Positions 5,076-5,529 of a stretch of 5,529 bases of DNA are shown here, in pieces; position 1 is the first letter of the stretch; each line of letters opens with the position of its first letter. The translations under genes were made by a program, and so were the position numbers. The stretch is from Clostridia bacterium (lineage in GTDB: Bacteria > Bacillota > Clostridia > Christensenellales > UBA1242). The stretch lies in assembly GCA_017443885.1 (NCBI GenBank), contig JAFSXW010000066.1, positions 1-5,529 on the forward strand, given 5' to 3'. The notes beneath the pieces are model-generated. The model made no database searches. It saw nothing but the letters and a program-made list of their open reading frames with translations, and had not been told where the DNA came from.

Positions 5076-5529
5076 ATGATTAGTTTGCCAGAAAAGTTTA
5101 AAGAAAATATGAGACATTTGCTTGATGAAGATTGCTATGAAAAATTTTTATCAAGTTTTAATGATGAAGCAAAAAGGGGAGTTGTTATTAACACAAAAAT
5201 AGCAAGCTCAGATTTGACTTGCAGATTTTTGCCAAAACTCATTAAAATTCCTTTTGCAAAATCAGGCTACGCTATAAAATCAAAAGAAAAATTTGGAAAC
5301 ACTTGGGTTCATCATGCAGGGCTTATTTATATGCAAGAGCCTTCTAGTATGGCAGCCGGAAATTTGGTTGAAAATAAGGAAAATTTAAAAATTTTAGATT
5401 TGTGTGCCAGCCCTGGTGGAAAAACTATTAACGCATATCTTGCTTGTGGCAAAAATTCGGTGATAGTTTCGAATGAAATAAATAAAGAAAGGGCTAAAAT
5501 TTTATTTCAAAATATTGAAAGACTAGGAC
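5076..5529 (+). CDS. rsmF: RsmF/NOL1/NOP2/Sun-type rRNA (cytosine-C5) methyltransferase, N-terminal part (partial)
   Basis: The first 151 codons of an S-adenosylmethionine-dependent RNA m5C methyltransferase, cut by the right edge. The start MISLPEKFKENMRHLL fits the LP-x-x-F opening of the Gram-positive RsmF-like proteins, which supports the ATG at 5076 over the in-frame ATG at 5109. The N-terminal domain leads to the family block YMQEPSSMAAG (85-95), then the SAM-binding motif I DLCASPGGKT (108-117) and the acidic motif SNEIN (132-136, E134 likely binding the ribose). The two catalytic cysteines and the C-terminal PUA-like region lie beyond the window. Family knowledge points to 16S rRNA methylation; the exact cytosine cannot be told from this half. 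RsmB is less likely because the NusB-like domain that would precede this block is absent. Confidence 0.9.
   Translation, partial: MISLPEKFKENMRHLLDEDCYEKFLSSFNDEAKRGVVINTKIASSDLTCRFLPKLIKIPFAKSGYAIKSKEKFGNTWVHHAGLIYMQEPSSMAAGNLVENKENLKILDLCASPGGKTINAYLACGKNSVIVSNEINKERAKILFQNIERLG

Noticed and set aside
1..5529. CRISPR array, IS element, attachment site or phage module
   Set aside because: There are no regularly spaced direct repeats, no transposase or integrase motifs and no terminal inverted repeats; the gene content is housekeeping with consistent base composition.

Overview
The window is a low-GC, gene-dense chromosomal segment that looks like a Firmicutes genome, probably an uncultured or little-studied member of the Clostridia. 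This is inference from three things: very AT-rich intergenic DNA, a glutamyl-tRNA synthetase with the long N-terminal leader I associate with clostridial enzymes, and a membrane-anchored amidase of the CwlD type, a family tied to endospore cortex formation. I see no insertion sequences, phage genes, CRISPR arrays, tRNA or rRNA genes.

Layout from left to right. The 3' end of rpoC (+) runs in from the left edge and stops at 254. A strong symmetric hairpin follows and also faces the opposite-strand gltX. A minus-strand pair fills 428-2718: an HD-domain metal-dependent hydrolase (promoter-proximal) followed by glutamyl-tRNA synthetase, probably one operon driven by a good promoter at 2727-2755. 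A 225-bp divergent intergenic region (2719-2943) separates this from a plus-strand gene (2944-3918). That gene encodes a 324-residue protein of no family I can name, but it carries the signature residues of the protein-kinase/aminoglycoside-phosphotransferase fold. A second symmetric terminator lies between it and a convergent minus-strand unit (4052-5006) made of a small charged protein and a CwlD-like N-acetylmuramoyl-L-alanine amidase. From 5076 to the right edge is the 5' part of a plus-strand RsmF/NOL1/NOP2/Sun-type rRNA m5C methyltransferase.

Functionally this is mostly housekeeping: transcription (RpoC), tRNA charging (GltX), rRNA modification (RsmF-like) and cell wall or spore cortex (CwlD-like). 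The less explained parts are the kinase-like protein, the stand-alone HD protein that appears to share a transcript with gltX, and the small protein before the amidase.

The most striking non-coding pattern is that three genes (HD protein, kinase-like protein, RsmF-like protein) have a sigma-A-like -10 element ending only 6-8 bases before the ATG and no Shine-Dalgarno. This predicts leaderless mRNAs, in contrast to gltX, which has a clear AGGAG. Nothing here is a proven new system. The kinase-like orphan and the leaderless start pattern are the best leads.
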